From the NCBI GenBank assembly GCA_012295275.1, contig CM022679.1, positions 26,320,474 to 26,384,473 on the forward strand: DNA of 64,000 bases, given 5' to 3'. A program made the translations under genes and the position numbers. The notes under the pieces are model-generated. The model saw only the letters and a program-made list of their open reading frames with translations, had not been told where the DNA came from and searched no databases. The DNA comes from Chrysomallon squamiferum (taxonomy: Eukaryota > Mollusca > Gastropoda > Neomphalida > Peltospiridae). The first letter of the stretch is position 1; each line of letters opens with the position of its first letter. Shown here piece by piece: positions 1 through 10,844 of the stretch.

Positions 1-559
1 AGCCTTGCAGTTCGCACGTCAGGTCGAATTTACTGAAATGTTTGAGTCTCTAGAAAACAAAATAACAACTTTGATCACGTGTGGAGAACTGGTTGATTTA
101 AAGATACAGAAAATCGACTTACAGTTGGATGTATTTGAACGTGTTGATAATGAGATAAAGCAGACTGCACAGATGTTTGACAAGTCAGAGGTGATACCCT
201 GTATTGAGATGACAGACGCTATTGTAGAACGAGAATCTTGCGTTCTCAAAGTTAGACTCATCTCAAAGAAAAACAAGTCACAGTTAGAAGCTGTTGTTCA
301 AACTCCTGGTCAAAGGCACGAAACTGATAGAAAACGTGTCACAACGGTCATTTGTGGAAAGCTGTTTTACAAGCCGCTAACACTCGGTCTTCACAAGACA
401 TCAGTCAGATTTGATTGTTTTGATATTGAACATGACAGTCTCACATTTCACAGCAGAGAGGAGAGTTAGTATTTCAATCTGTATTTTAGTATTTGTAATA
501 TACAATGCAAAACTGAAATATGACATTTGTGTGTATGTCCAAACATACATACACTTACC

Positions 560-615
<56 letters not shown>

Positions 616-1835
616 AAATAAAATAAAATGAAATAAAATAAAACAAGGATAAGAAATAAAATAACGAATAATTCATTTTCTGTTTTCAGCTGTAAAACTT
701 TTCAATTTGAAACAAAGTTTTTATAAAAGTAGCTTTTGTATGATTTTTTCTGCCTGTGTTGTTTTACTAAAACGATTCACTGCCATGTATGAATCTGTGT
801 TTCCGTTTTAAATGACTTCTTTCACATTAACAAATATTATTATCGTTATTGTTTATTTTAGATGCTGAACTGACGAGAAAAGTTCTGATTGGACTCAACG
901 AGCAGTCCAACACGTTTACTGAAGTATTGTGTGAGTAAAACATATTTAATATACGTTTATCCGATAACTCAGAAATAAATTTGTTTATTCGGTTGGCAGT
1001 TTAATAATTTATGAATATTTTCATTTGTTTCTTCATTTCTTTGTTTCTTTAACTATTTATTTTATTTTATACTACAAAAAAGGAGGATCAAGCGAGATTT
1101 AAAATATAAAATGTTATTTATCATCAGAACGTTTTCTTGTCGGAGATAATTATAGTTATAGACATGTATTTTTATTTTAACAGTACCCAATGTACAGTTT
1201 AATAAGAAATGTGTAAACTGGAGGTATTGTAACATCACAGATTCTAATGGATTGACCAGGAAACCTCCACTACGACCTGACACAGAACAAACTTCAAGAC
1301 TGAAATGTTTTGAAGGTGTTTTAGGAAACAAGACTTTTCACCATCCTGGCTGTTATTACTGGCTCGCGTTGTCTGTAAAGTACTGGAAACTGCACAACTT
1401 AACACAGTGGCAGCTCAAATCGGTGTTTGTACAGAAGAAACTTATGACGATGCCGAATTAATTTCAAAAAACAGACACGCCTGGTGTGTAAGTGTTGACA
1501 CCTGCAGTAATCACAAACGTCTGTGTTTAGACGTTCATTCTCTTGGGGAGGAAATATCTGACAAGCCGTTTGCACATTTTGAAAAGATCAAAGAATTCAT
1601 TGTGAATCTTGGATTGTTGCTTGACACAAAAAATAGAAAACTTCACATTATTCGTTTAAATGTAAACAAATGTGAATACAGCATTCCTGATATTGACGTT
1701 TCAGCGCCTCTGATACCACTGTTTGGAGTCTATAGCCCTGCCACGTTTGATGTCAAAGTGAATGTTGTTTCTGCTGATAATATGTTTCAAAACGAAGAGT
1801 TACTCAAGTTAATCTCTAATTTACTTAAAAAATAA
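1..1835 (+). pseudogene. TRIM class B gene, 5' end outside window, frameshifted SPRY exon
   Basis: This is the 3' part of a class B TRIM (RING-B-box-coiled coil-SPRY) gene. Exon 1 runs from the window edge to 464 and encodes the end of the coiled coil and the class B tail ending TFHSREE; its donor is GTTAGT at 465. Exon 2 is 862-930 (69 nt, AELTRKVLIGLNEQSNTFTEV), with donor GTGAGT. Exon 3 is 1184-1835. All junctions are phase 1. In exon 3 the text after CYYW (about 1363-1383) is 4 nt shorter than in every paralogue, so the frame shifts before the GVCTEETYDD stretch and the SPRY domain is broken into two frames. Everything else in exon 3 stays open to a normal stop, so the lesion is recent or is a sequence error. 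The copy at 61,857 is its closest relative by eye. Confidence 0.8.
564..645. repeat. (AT)n followed by (AAAAT)n microsatellite
   Basis: An AT dinucleotide run (about 564-610) passes directly into an AAAAT pentamer run inside intron 1 of the class B pseudogene. The homologous intron near 63,320-63,380 has a GATA run and a shorter AT run before the same pentamers. Confidence 0.9.
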
Positions 1836-2631
1836 TATTACGTTCTATAATTGACAACTATTTCTATGTTCAAGATTTCTTAGCGATAACTGGTTCTTAC
1901 CGATTTGTTTTGATATTTCCTTGTATTTCTTCGTGTATTATAAATGTCAACGATAAATATATTTGCATTACTGCTTAGTCTGATACCAGAGTTCGGTGTC
2001 TACTGTCCTGTTTTGTTTTATGTCAAGGTGAACATTGTGTCTAGAGAGAAATTGTCATTAAGTGGTTGGAGTCTAACATTAATCTGAATTGCTCTTCAAT
2101 ATCAGATTTATTCATCTATTTATTTGTTTATTTGTTCATTTTTATTCATAATTTAATTTTTTTATTTTATGTCTGTGTGTTTGTTTATTTAATTGATTAT
2201 ATTTTTGTTATATTTATTTGTTTTGTTTATATATTTATTTATTTGTGTGTTTTTCCTTTCTTTCTTTTCTATCTTTATTTCCTATTACTTCTTATTTTAT
2301 TTATTTCTTTTGTTACTTATTTATTCATTTTAATCTATTTATTTATTTATTCGTTTGTTATTGTTATTTCTATTTATGAATTAATTAATGAATTTACGAA
2401 TTTAGTTATTCGTATTTTGTTTTAAATGTAAATAATAGAAAAGTTTGTTTTGAAGATGACTTTGATAAGTTTTATTCAGTAATTTCTGTCATTTTTCTTT
2501 CTACTGAATGATGTCATGACAAGACATCTCCTATAATCATTCATTCATTAATTTTTTATTGTGCTAACAAAAAATATATATATATTTTTTATATTAGAAA
2601 TAGAATCTTCAGAAATCCATGTATTAACATA
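1836..2631. other. 3' flank of the class B pseudogene, low complexity
   Basis: No intact gene is seen here. The stretch holds a small SPRY relic (1980-2062), then a T-rich TTTA/TTTG run (about 2100-2400) that gives spurious hydrophobic reading frames. From about 1,980 to 2,830 it is an inverted copy of 10,690-9,440, with indels. Confidence 0.7.
1980..2062 (+). pseudogene. SPRY exon relic, C-terminal end only
   Basis: The frame starting CTG ATA CCA reads LIPEFGVYCPVLFYVKVNIV, which matches the C-terminal strand region of the SPRY exons (LIPxFGVYxPxxFDVKVxxV). It lies about 145 bp beyond the stop of the neighbouring SPRY exon and keeps only the last 30 or so codons. It is the remains of an older SPRY exon. 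An inverted copy lies at 10,608-10,689. Confidence 0.65.
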
Positions 2632-2825
2632 TCACAATTGTTGATTCCATAAAAATCTGTCATCTTTCAATAAACTAGCCAGTTCTCTGTTGGCTTCTTT
2701 GTAAAAAAGATTTAAAACTGTACATGTCTGATTCCACATTGGACCAACAGAACGATCTTTTTCTGTTCGGGTAAACTGTCTTCTCAAACTGGCTATTCTC
2801 TCTGTTTCTTGCTCTGACAGTTCTT
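2632..2825 (-). CDS. Orphan last exon, sulfotransferase-like C-terminus
   Basis: A 64-codon open exon on the minus strand starts after an AATTTCAG acceptor (phase 1) and ends with a stop at 2632. It reads (E)ELSEQETERIASLRRQF, then GPMWNQTCTVLNLFYKEANR, then ELASLLKDDRFLWNQQL. The pattern LxxFYxxxNxxLAxLLxDDRFLW is like the C-terminus of Golgi P-loop sulfotransferases such as carbohydrate or WSC-domain sulfotransferases; that call is from memory of the family pattern and is tentative. No other exon of such a gene is visible in the window, so it may be a fragment carried by duplication. A nearly identical copy in the opposite orientation is at 9447-9640. Both copies stay open with only conservative substitutions. 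Confidence 0.45.
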
Positions 2826-2842
2826 CTGAAATTGTGTGTTTA

Positions 2843-2960
2843 TTATTATTATTATTAGCAGTAGAAGTAGTAGTAGTACTGGTGGTAGTAGCAGTAGTAA
2901 CGTTACTGTTGTAAATGTTATTATTAATTTTGTAATTATTATTATTATTATTATCAGTTT
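2843..2960. repeat. Mixed trinucleotide repeat (ATT/GTA)
   Basis: Interrupted ATT and GTA triplets lie just 5' of the orphan exon on the minus strand. The inverse copy of the exon has the same kind of triplets at 9,270-9,390, so the triplet tract is part of the duplicated unit. Confidence 0.85.
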
Positions 2961-4092
2961 TTTCCATATCTGCTAAAATTTAATAAAGCTTTCAGAAATT
3001 GCTAATACTACTAGTGTTATCATTTCCACAATCTCCACTTATTACAGTACCACTACTATAAACAGATTTCTTTTCGATATTACAATATAAATATCACTTT
3101 GTGATACAATATATAAATGTTTTTTTGGATTTTAAAGAAGATTTTGTTCTGCACAACGGTGGATAGACATTGTTACTGCAAGCCGACAGTCAGTTTTGAA
3201 AAATGATCTTTATAATTTACGTATTTTATCATAATTACTTACTACGTTTAACCATTCTTTCAAGTAAACAGCGTACATTCCTACCAGTATTCGACTCTAG
3301 AAATGTAATAGTAGGAACTGTATATATTTTATTCACTATATTAAGATAATTAGTTTCAGAATTTTTTCCCAGATCTTCATGGACGAGAGAGTTCCTTTCA
3401 ATGTATTTATTTGCGTTTTTGTGCGTTTATTTTTCCTTTAATGTAGATATGTGTATGTATGTATGTATGTATGTATGTATGTATGTATGTATGTATGTTA
3501 TTCTTGTTGTCGTTATCTGTGTTTTGTTCAGACATGCTATTAATCTGATTTGATATTTTGATTCTTTAGTCAAACCATTTACAAATTCTTTCATCTGACT
3601 ATCCATTTTCCGTTCACTTATTCAACCAATCTTCAGTGTATTCGTTTATTTCATCCCGCGTTCACATTACATCTATTTATGAGTCAATTTATATTGCCTT
3701 TCAGTCGGATTTCTGAAAACTAACAATAATTATAGCGTTTGGCGTGAAATGATGGAGGCTGTGTGGTGTAAGGTGCGCCTTCTCCGTGCTTATTCCTGTA
3801 TTCTGAGCAATATCTAAATCAAATCGAAATAAAATTATTGTAATTTTATAAGAATAACACTCAGCATGCAAGAATTTTATAAATATTTGTATTCTTTGGG
3901 TATCTAAATAGCGAGGTTATTTAGTAATTATGATGATGATAGAGAGTAAGTGAATAGTGAACAAATACTTACGAACAGCAACTCCTGCATCCAAATAATC
4001 TAATAAATTTACGTCCCTTTAAACTAAGGTTTAATACTTTCGAGGTCAAATTGTATCATATTTAAGAAAGAAAGAAAAGTGACATACTTATC

Positions 4093-4172
<80 letters not shown>

Positions 4173-4455
4173 CTCTTTACATTGTTACATTTTATATTAA
4201 ACAAAACGTTTGAGGTATTATACTGTATGTATTATTTTGTATAACAACAACACCAATACTATTACTGCTACTGCCACCACCACTACCTCTACTACTACAA
4301 CAACTACTACTGCTACTACTACTAATATTACTACTACCACCAATAACAAAAACAATAATCATAATAATATCATCATCATCATCATCATCGTTATTATCAT
4401 TAATCAATAAATAACAAATAAATAAATAAATAAAAGCAAATAACAATGTTTAACC
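2961..4455. other. Intergenic, no gene seen; three microsatellites
   Basis: I see no coding sequence. The stretch holds a (GTAT)n run at about 3453-3499, a (GA)n run of about 75 bp at 4095-4169, and a degenerate ACT/AAT/ATC triplet tract at 4240-4400. The Thr-, Asn- and Ile-rich reading frames here come from those triplets. Confidence 0.75.
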
Positions 4456-4592
4456 ATTTTTCAAATGTAAATATTCTTTGTAATTGTAATTAGCAATAAA
4501 ACTGATGACGTCAAAGAATTTACCTGTAATTAACGGATGACAGTTGGATATGTTGTAAGCGGTTTGCACCGTGGATTCTATTTTTTGGCAGT
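4456..4592. repeat. Dispersed repeat shared with 33,308-33,436
   Basis: About 130 bp around TGATGACGTCAAAGA and the later TATGTTGTAAGCGG recur with few differences at 33,308-33,436. The flanks differ, so this is a dispersed unit or the remains of a larger duplication. No coding potential is evident. Confidence 0.65.
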
Positions 4593-4599
4593 GCTAACG

Positions 4600-6298
4600 T
4601 GGCTACAGTGTATTTAATAAATAATATTTCTGCGTCGGAAGTGGGCACTGAAATATTTAGATCTTCATACATTTTATGTCTACTAACAACAAATAATGTA
4701 AAGTTAATAGACTAAGATTCTTCTTCTGTTTAGTTGTAACAAATGGTGAATACTGTATAAACGTTAAATAACATTTTCTTTATGACTGACCCACATAACA
4801 CTGGTGGGGACTTTGTATTGAATTATTTAGATTTTGACACATTTTATTAAATAAGTTACAAAAGACCAAATTTCTTCTTCTTGTTTTAATTGGTAATAAT
4901 GGTTCTACCACTTTATAAAATATGTTTGTGTGCTAAACACAGATAAACGTATCTGCTTCAAAGAGACGCTGATAAATAAAATCAGTGCTGAGTCTATTCA
5001 CGTGATCGAATCGTAGATACGCAAAAGCAATGCTACAACTGCACGTTAACACGTTTCCCACTTCAAGGAGACTCGCTCTGATGATGTTTGTTTACCGGTT
5101 GCCATGTAAGAACTGAGCGATAGAAAGAGAAGACGTTTACTTATTAGGCGACGGGACGTAATAATTTATAACAGAACAAATTTTCACTTCTTCTTTTCAC
5201 TTGTAACAACAGTTTTAACATTTATAAAATACATTTATTTTTTTCGCGCTCGAATTCAGTGTATACGTCTGGCCGAGTCTGTGATACAAGCTGCACTTTG
5301 CGGTTAACACGTTTTTCAAGGTGGACCCACGTTTGTTATCCCGCTTCCTCCAGGTTTTGCTTTACAGTGATTTGTTCATACACAATACAAAGTAGAAGAT
5401 AAATAGAAGAAAAACTATTTATTTTCTGAACATTCTTTTCCGAGTTATGTTAGTAATAATTAGAATAAGAAATTCCTGTTAGCCTGTGAAATGTTATTAT
5501 CCATTGAAATGTTAAGTTAGCTGAGAATTCCTGGTTAATAAATAAATGAATAAAACAACTTGATCACATTAAAAACAACAACAACAACAACAAAATTGGA
5601 TTGTCGTTATGCCTGAATGGTGATATTTCTATTAATTTTATTTGATTCAAAATTTCCTGAATTAAAATAATACAGACTTATCAGTATGAGACTTAAAATT
5701 ATTATCCTGGATAAATATTGTCACACAGGAAAGGTATCTGAACAGGTTTTTTATCTTGCTTGTAGCTACTCGTACAAACACGATAACATTCCTATCAGGT
5801 TATAGCAAGTATTCACACGTTCACCCAGCTTTAACATTATTACTGTGTATGTTGCTTCCACTGGTTTCTTGACACAAAATTGAAGATAAATAGAAGAAAA
5901 TATTTGTATTCATTGAACTGAACGACTATTTATGAGTTACTGACATTTGTCTGAGATTTATTCACGTTATTTACGTTTCTTTCGTCTCTTTGTTACGAGA
6001 ATTAAACACAGCATATTCCGTTTATCTAGAAATACTCTCGGATAACAAATATATATATATATAGATATATATATATGTAGGTATGTGTGTGTGTGTGTGT
6101 GTGTGCGTTTTTTATGTATGTATGTATTACCATTATATACTGATGTATGTTTGATACAGTGACATATCTTTGTATTTAAATTTCGGAAATATATTTCAGG
6201 AATTACAAAACTATTAGAAGATATATATAGAGAGAGGCAGGAGATGTCTGACTTTTAAATGATTAATTTTTCATTACTTAATAAATTACTATCAATAC
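4600..6298. repeat. Decayed, internally repeated TRIM 5' flank without a gene
   Basis: This region resembles the distal 5' flanks of the plus-strand TRIM genes (compare 35,000-36,200 and 59,600-60,200). It contains the motif TTTGCGGTTAACACGTTTTT near 5,297. The flank appears as two or three diverged tandem copies starting near 4,690, 4,855 and 5,165. A second similar piece (CACTGGTTT, then AGATAAATAGAAGAAAA) is seen near 5,370-5,410 and again near 5,850-5,900. No TRIM exon follows, so this looks like the flank of a lost gene. An AT/GT microsatellite lies at 6,049-6,105. Confidence 0.5.
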
Positions 6299-6800
6299 AA
6301 CCTTAAAACGTTTGCTCAGTAACCGAGACTAACCATCACTTCCCACAAAGCGTCATTCTTCTATGCTTCTATTTTTTAGTTATTATTATTATCTCTTTAT
6401 TTATTTATTTGTATATCTTATTTATCTTATTTTATTTTATTTTATTATTTATTCATTCAGTCTTTCATTCATTCATTTATTTATTTACTTTCAGCCATAT
6501 TTTCTGTACAATATACATATATATATATATTTTTTTTCAATTATCGTTGTTCTTATTCTTGACAGTATCTGGAATCTGGTATCCAATAAATTACGAATGA
6601 ACTATTTCAACAAGAAATTCTCTTTGCAGTTAAAAGTAATTCAGGATGAAAATGCTCTGGTATCACTAAAACGAGGGCTGGACGAGCTGGACTCGGTTCA
6701 GTCGAGCTGAATGCAAACACACGACTGAACCGAGCTAATTTGTGTGGCAATGTAAACATCGCTGTAAACGTTAATTAAGAATTGGTTTACGATTTTAGCA
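6299..6800. repeat. Duplicated flank segment, also at 28.02-28.4 and 34.38-34.9 kb
   Basis: The block starts ACAACCTTAAAACGTTTGCT and ends near the repeat containing AAACGAGGGCTGG. Near-identical sequence begins at 34,379, and a shortened copy at 28,013. In the other two copies a tRNA-like element lies directly upstream; here it is absent. Confidence 0.7.
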
Positions 6801-6851
6801 CAGTTCATCTCTACTAATGAGAAATAATATAAATTTAATAATTGATTACAG

Positions 6852-6856
<5 letters not shown>

Positions 6857-6909
<53 letters not shown>

Positions 6910-7316
6910 CAGAGGCAATATAAAATCTCCAGTTTATATTGTAATTTTAATTGTTTAGGTTTTTTCTTTTTCTTTATTCATTTATATAACATTTTATTTA
7001 TTATTATTATTTTTTTTTAATAAAACCACCTGTTATTGTTTTATAAGTGTAAATATAGTTTTATTAATAATGAGTACATATGTGTTATGTATTTCATCAC
7101 AGAAAGGAGTCTACAGATATTTATCACGTTCTCAGTAAATTTCTTTGCCTTTTTATAAAATGTTATTAGAGATGTAAATACTATATTGATGCAAGCTTAT
7201 TATTATTATTATTATTATTTTATCATCAGACTTTTACCAGAATATTGTTTATAAATAAATAAAGTTTTGATATAAAATGTTATTGCGTATGTAAATACTC
7301 CATTTATCCAAGCATG

Positions 7317-7359
<43 letters not shown>

Positions 7360-8154
7360 GACACTTTTTACCAGAATATATTTATAAATAAATAAAGTTT
7401 TATTGTAAAATCCACTTGCAAATGAAACTTTTAAAAAAGTATGCTTATGTGCACAAAGATTACTAATTATCACATAAATAAACCAGAGCTGAAACCATCC
7501 ATTTTTAATATTATTCCTAGTAGTAGCAAGGAATATTTTTTGATAATGTACCTTCTCATAAACAGCAAAACAGTTGGCACAGCCTCTGATAAATCAGTAT
7601 TGAGTACTGGTTGAATTGGGAAAAGCCCCAGTGGTGGGAACCATGACATAATTAGATTCTGGAAATATTAGTGTTGTAGACAATAGCGTTTTAAAATCAC
7701 TAAAATGTGGCACAGGTAACTGTGTTTACAATTTATTAAAACAGAGTATCAGGCTTTTAGCATCGTAAATGAGTTCTGTGAAAATTATTTGTGCAAGTTT
7801 GCTAATCAGAAATGAATCGGTAGTGATTGCTAATACGTTAAATGGTTCTTGTCGAAGTAGTTCTGTTTTCACCTTCATTGAAATATTACAATGAACAAAC
7901 AAATAATGTGAATTGACTGTTTCATTTATAGGGTTTACTTTTGAGTTATTGAACTTCGTGGATATTAATTACTTCGAAGCGATGTTTTGTAAACCCTGAA
8001 GTGAAGGTTAAAATACTCCAGGTTTTTGGCTTCATTAAAAAGATAGCTGTAATATTATTTTAGTTATGCCATGTCTTGTTATTTCAAAACACAGCAGATT
8101 ATTATTATACATAATCTGATTGTTTGTAAGCTGAAAATTTAAATAATTCCAGTT

Positions 8155-8239
<85 letters not shown>

Positions 8240-8562
8240 TTATTTATTTATTTATTACTATTATTGTTTATTAGTAATATTTTTATTAAAATAAATATTT
8301 TATTATTATGTTAACCTACTTGAACAAGTTGATACAAAAACCAAGAAGAGTAAAAAAAAAGAAATTAAAAAATACTGATTTACAAATAAATAAACTTTAA
8401 ATGATGACAGTAGAGACAATATGTTGCTGTATATGTATCTTCTTTTGTGTAATACAAACAACAGATTGTTTTTCATTTAAAAAAACTCTGCATGTAGCTG
8501 GCTATCAAGATAACAACAGTGTTTTCTTTTCTTTTTATCTTCTCTTTCTCTTTTTCTTTATT

Positions 8563-8609
<47 letters not shown>

Positions 8610-8869
8610 CTTATCTCTCCTTTCTTTGTTTTGTTTGTTTACTAAAGAAACTATAATTTTCTAATATACCAATAAACTATAATATGCATTTTGTGTGCTT
8701 TTATATGATTATATTTTATTCCATTAATGTTGAAGTTTAACTCCATGTAGTATTTATAAAAGATCAAGAATATATTTTGTACATTTATGTGTATTTGTTT
8801 TTCTTTTTGTTGTTTTTTTCTTAATGTTTATTTCTCTAGTGATACAGATACATTCTGAATATTCCAAAA

Positions 8870-8906
<37 letters not shown>

Positions 8907-9262
8907 TTGTTGTATTTAATTATTTGGCCAATCTTTACTAGAAATAATTGTGTTTGTTGTTGTTGAAAATATGGCTATACTAGTAATCAGAGACTTAATT
9001 GTACATTATTCGAATAACATCCTTGATTAGAATTTTTAGTTTTGAATTTGTTTTATTTCACCACAGAATATAGAACACAATAAGTACAACTGATACATGT
9101 TAAAGTAATCAAATACAAAAATTAATATGAACGACTTACACATGATAACATAACAAAATATAAAAGTAAATTAAAGTGATAAATTGTCTGGCTATTTGTA
9201 ATATAAATCTATAAATCAGTTCTAATAGTTTTGCAAAACCCACTAGTATTTAAGCCATGTAA
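6857..9262. repeat. Duplicon A copy 1 (copy 2 at 46,683-48,785)
   Basis: About 2.4 kb match 46,683-48,785, including the stretches starting GTTTATATTGTAATTTTA, CTCCAGGTTTTTGGCTTCAT and GAAAATATGGCTATACTAGT. Both copies begin at an ATT microsatellite (6,859-6,909 here). The block also has AAT (8,156-8,235), TG (8,571-8,607) and ATT (8,872-8,906) runs. Copy 2 has an extra 350 bp or so after the TTTACTAGAAATAA at about 8,936. No gene is seen. In copy 2 it lies downstream of the FN3 receptor gene. Confidence 0.75.
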
Positions 9263-9268
9263 ATAATA

Positions 9269-9302
<34 letters not shown>

Positions 9303-9446
9303 ATAATAATAATAATAATTACAAAATTGATAGCAATAATATTTACAACAGTAACATTACTACTGCTACTACTACTACTACTACTAGTAATAATAATGAC
9401 AAAATTGATAGTAATAATATTTACAAGAGTAACATTACAATTTCAG

Positions 9447-9640
9447 AAGAATTGTCAGATCAAGAAACAGAGAGAATAGCCAGTTTGAGAAGACAGTTTA
9501 TCCGAACAGAAAAAGATCGTTCTATTGGTCCAATGTGGAATCAGACACGTACAGTTTTAACTCTTTTTTACAAAGGAGCGAACAGAGACCTGGCTAGTTT
9601 ATTGAAAGATGACAGATTTCTATGGAATCAACAATTGTGA
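9447..9640 (+). CDS. Orphan last exon, sulfotransferase-like C-terminus, second copy
   Basis: This is the plus-strand partner of the exon at 2632-2825. It follows a TTACAATTTCAG acceptor, begins in phase 1, and ends at a TGA stop at 9638-9640. It reads ELSDQETERIASLRRQFIRT, then GPMWNQTRTVLTLFYKGANR, then DLASLLKDDRFLWNQQL. It has about eight amino-acid changes from its partner and no stop or frameshift. The two exons point outward, away from the centre of the inverted repeat, and no 5' exons lie between them. It may be spliced onto something unseen or be a relic preserved by recent duplication. Confidence 0.45.
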
Positions 9641-9953
9641 TATGTTAATACATGGATTTCTGAAGATTCTATTTCTAATATAAAAATATATGTATATTTT
9701 TTGTTACCACAATAAAAAATTAATGAATGAATGATTATAGGAGATGTAAGAAATGATTTATATTTTTCAATATCATCACCACAACCACACAAGCTTTGTG
9801 ATGATGATGACGGTCATCATCATTTTATTATTATCAAACGTCATATCAATCAACCATGTAACTTGTGACAAATAGTTTGAAAATTTTGCATTTACAAGAA
9901 CACCAATAATTAGAAACTGTAGAGTATTGGTAGTAGTAGCAGCAGCAACAGGT

Positions 9954-10017
<64 letters not shown>

Positions 10018-10607
10018 TCTTCTATGTATGAAATTTAATCTTTATCGTTTCAAAACGTGCAGTTTTGCTTATAACTTGTGAAAAATAGTTGCTTACATTA
10101 AAGGATGTCAATAAACGTAACAAAATTCTGATATGCTTGAAGACTGACATTTTAATTCTTGTCATGACGTCATTCAGTAGAAAGAAACTGACAGAAATTA
10201 CTGAATAATGCTTATCAAAGTCATCATCAAAACAAACTTTTCTATTCTTACGTATTATTTAAATTCAAAAAGAAATGAATAACGAAATATGTAAATTCCT
10301 TAATTAATTCATAAATAGAAATAACAAGAACAAACCAATAAATAAATAGAAAAAAATATGAATAAATAAGTAACTAAATAAATAAATAAAATAAGAAGTA
10401 ATAGGAAACAAAGCAGGGAAAAACAAATAAATAAATATATAAACAAAACAAATAAATATAACAAAAATATAATCAATTAAATAAACAAACAAACAATCAT
10501 TAAACAAAAAAATTAAATAATTAATAAAAATGAACAAATAAACAAATAAATAGATGAATAAATCTGATATTGAAGAGCAATTCAGATTAATGCTAGGCTC
10601 TCACCAC
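9641..10607. other. 3' flank of the 10.8 kb TRIM gene, inverted copy of about 2,050-2,630
   Basis: No gene is seen. The reverse complement matches the flank beyond the class B pseudogene, with an extra 400 bp or so at about 9,746-10,150 that contains a (TG)n run at 9,955-10,016. The TAAA-rich tract 10,290-10,560 is the inverse of the TTTA-rich tract at 2,100-2,400. Confidence 0.7.
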
Positions 10608-10689
10608 TCAGTGACAATTTCTCTCTAGACACAATGTTCATCTTGACATAAAACAAAACAGGACAGTAGACACCAAACTCTGGTATCAG
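10608..10689 (-). pseudogene. SPRY exon relic, inverse copy
   Basis: On the minus strand this reads as the C-terminal end of a SPRY exon (LIPEFGVYCPVLFYVK-like), matching the relic at 1980-2062. It lies about 155 bp beyond the stop of the intact gene at 10,845. Confidence 0.6.
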
Positions 10690-10844
10690 ACTAAGCAGTA
10701 ATGCAAATATATTTATCGTTTAAAATTATAATTCACTAAGAAATAGAGGGATATGTGAAAACAAATCTCCAAAGACCCATTCTCGCTAAGAAATCATGAA
10801 CATAAGAATTGATTAGTTGTAAATTATAGAACGTAATATTATTT

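Noticed and set aside
2066-2425. Long open frame rich in Phe, Leu, Ile and Tyr
   Set aside because: It comes from a TTTA/TTTG low-complexity tract, and its inverse copy near 10,300-10,560 has a different, broken frame.
6363-6710. Frame reading SIWNLVSNKLRMNYFNKKFS, also at 34,445-34,885
   Set aside because: The first half is low complexity and the rest lies in duplicated flank; the third copy at 28.3 kb is disrupted and the ends differ.
8401-8664. Frame with a possible signal peptide (MMTVETICCCICIFF)
   Set aside because: It runs into a (TG)n repeat, and the duplicate at 47,604 has a changed start region and a different repeat length.
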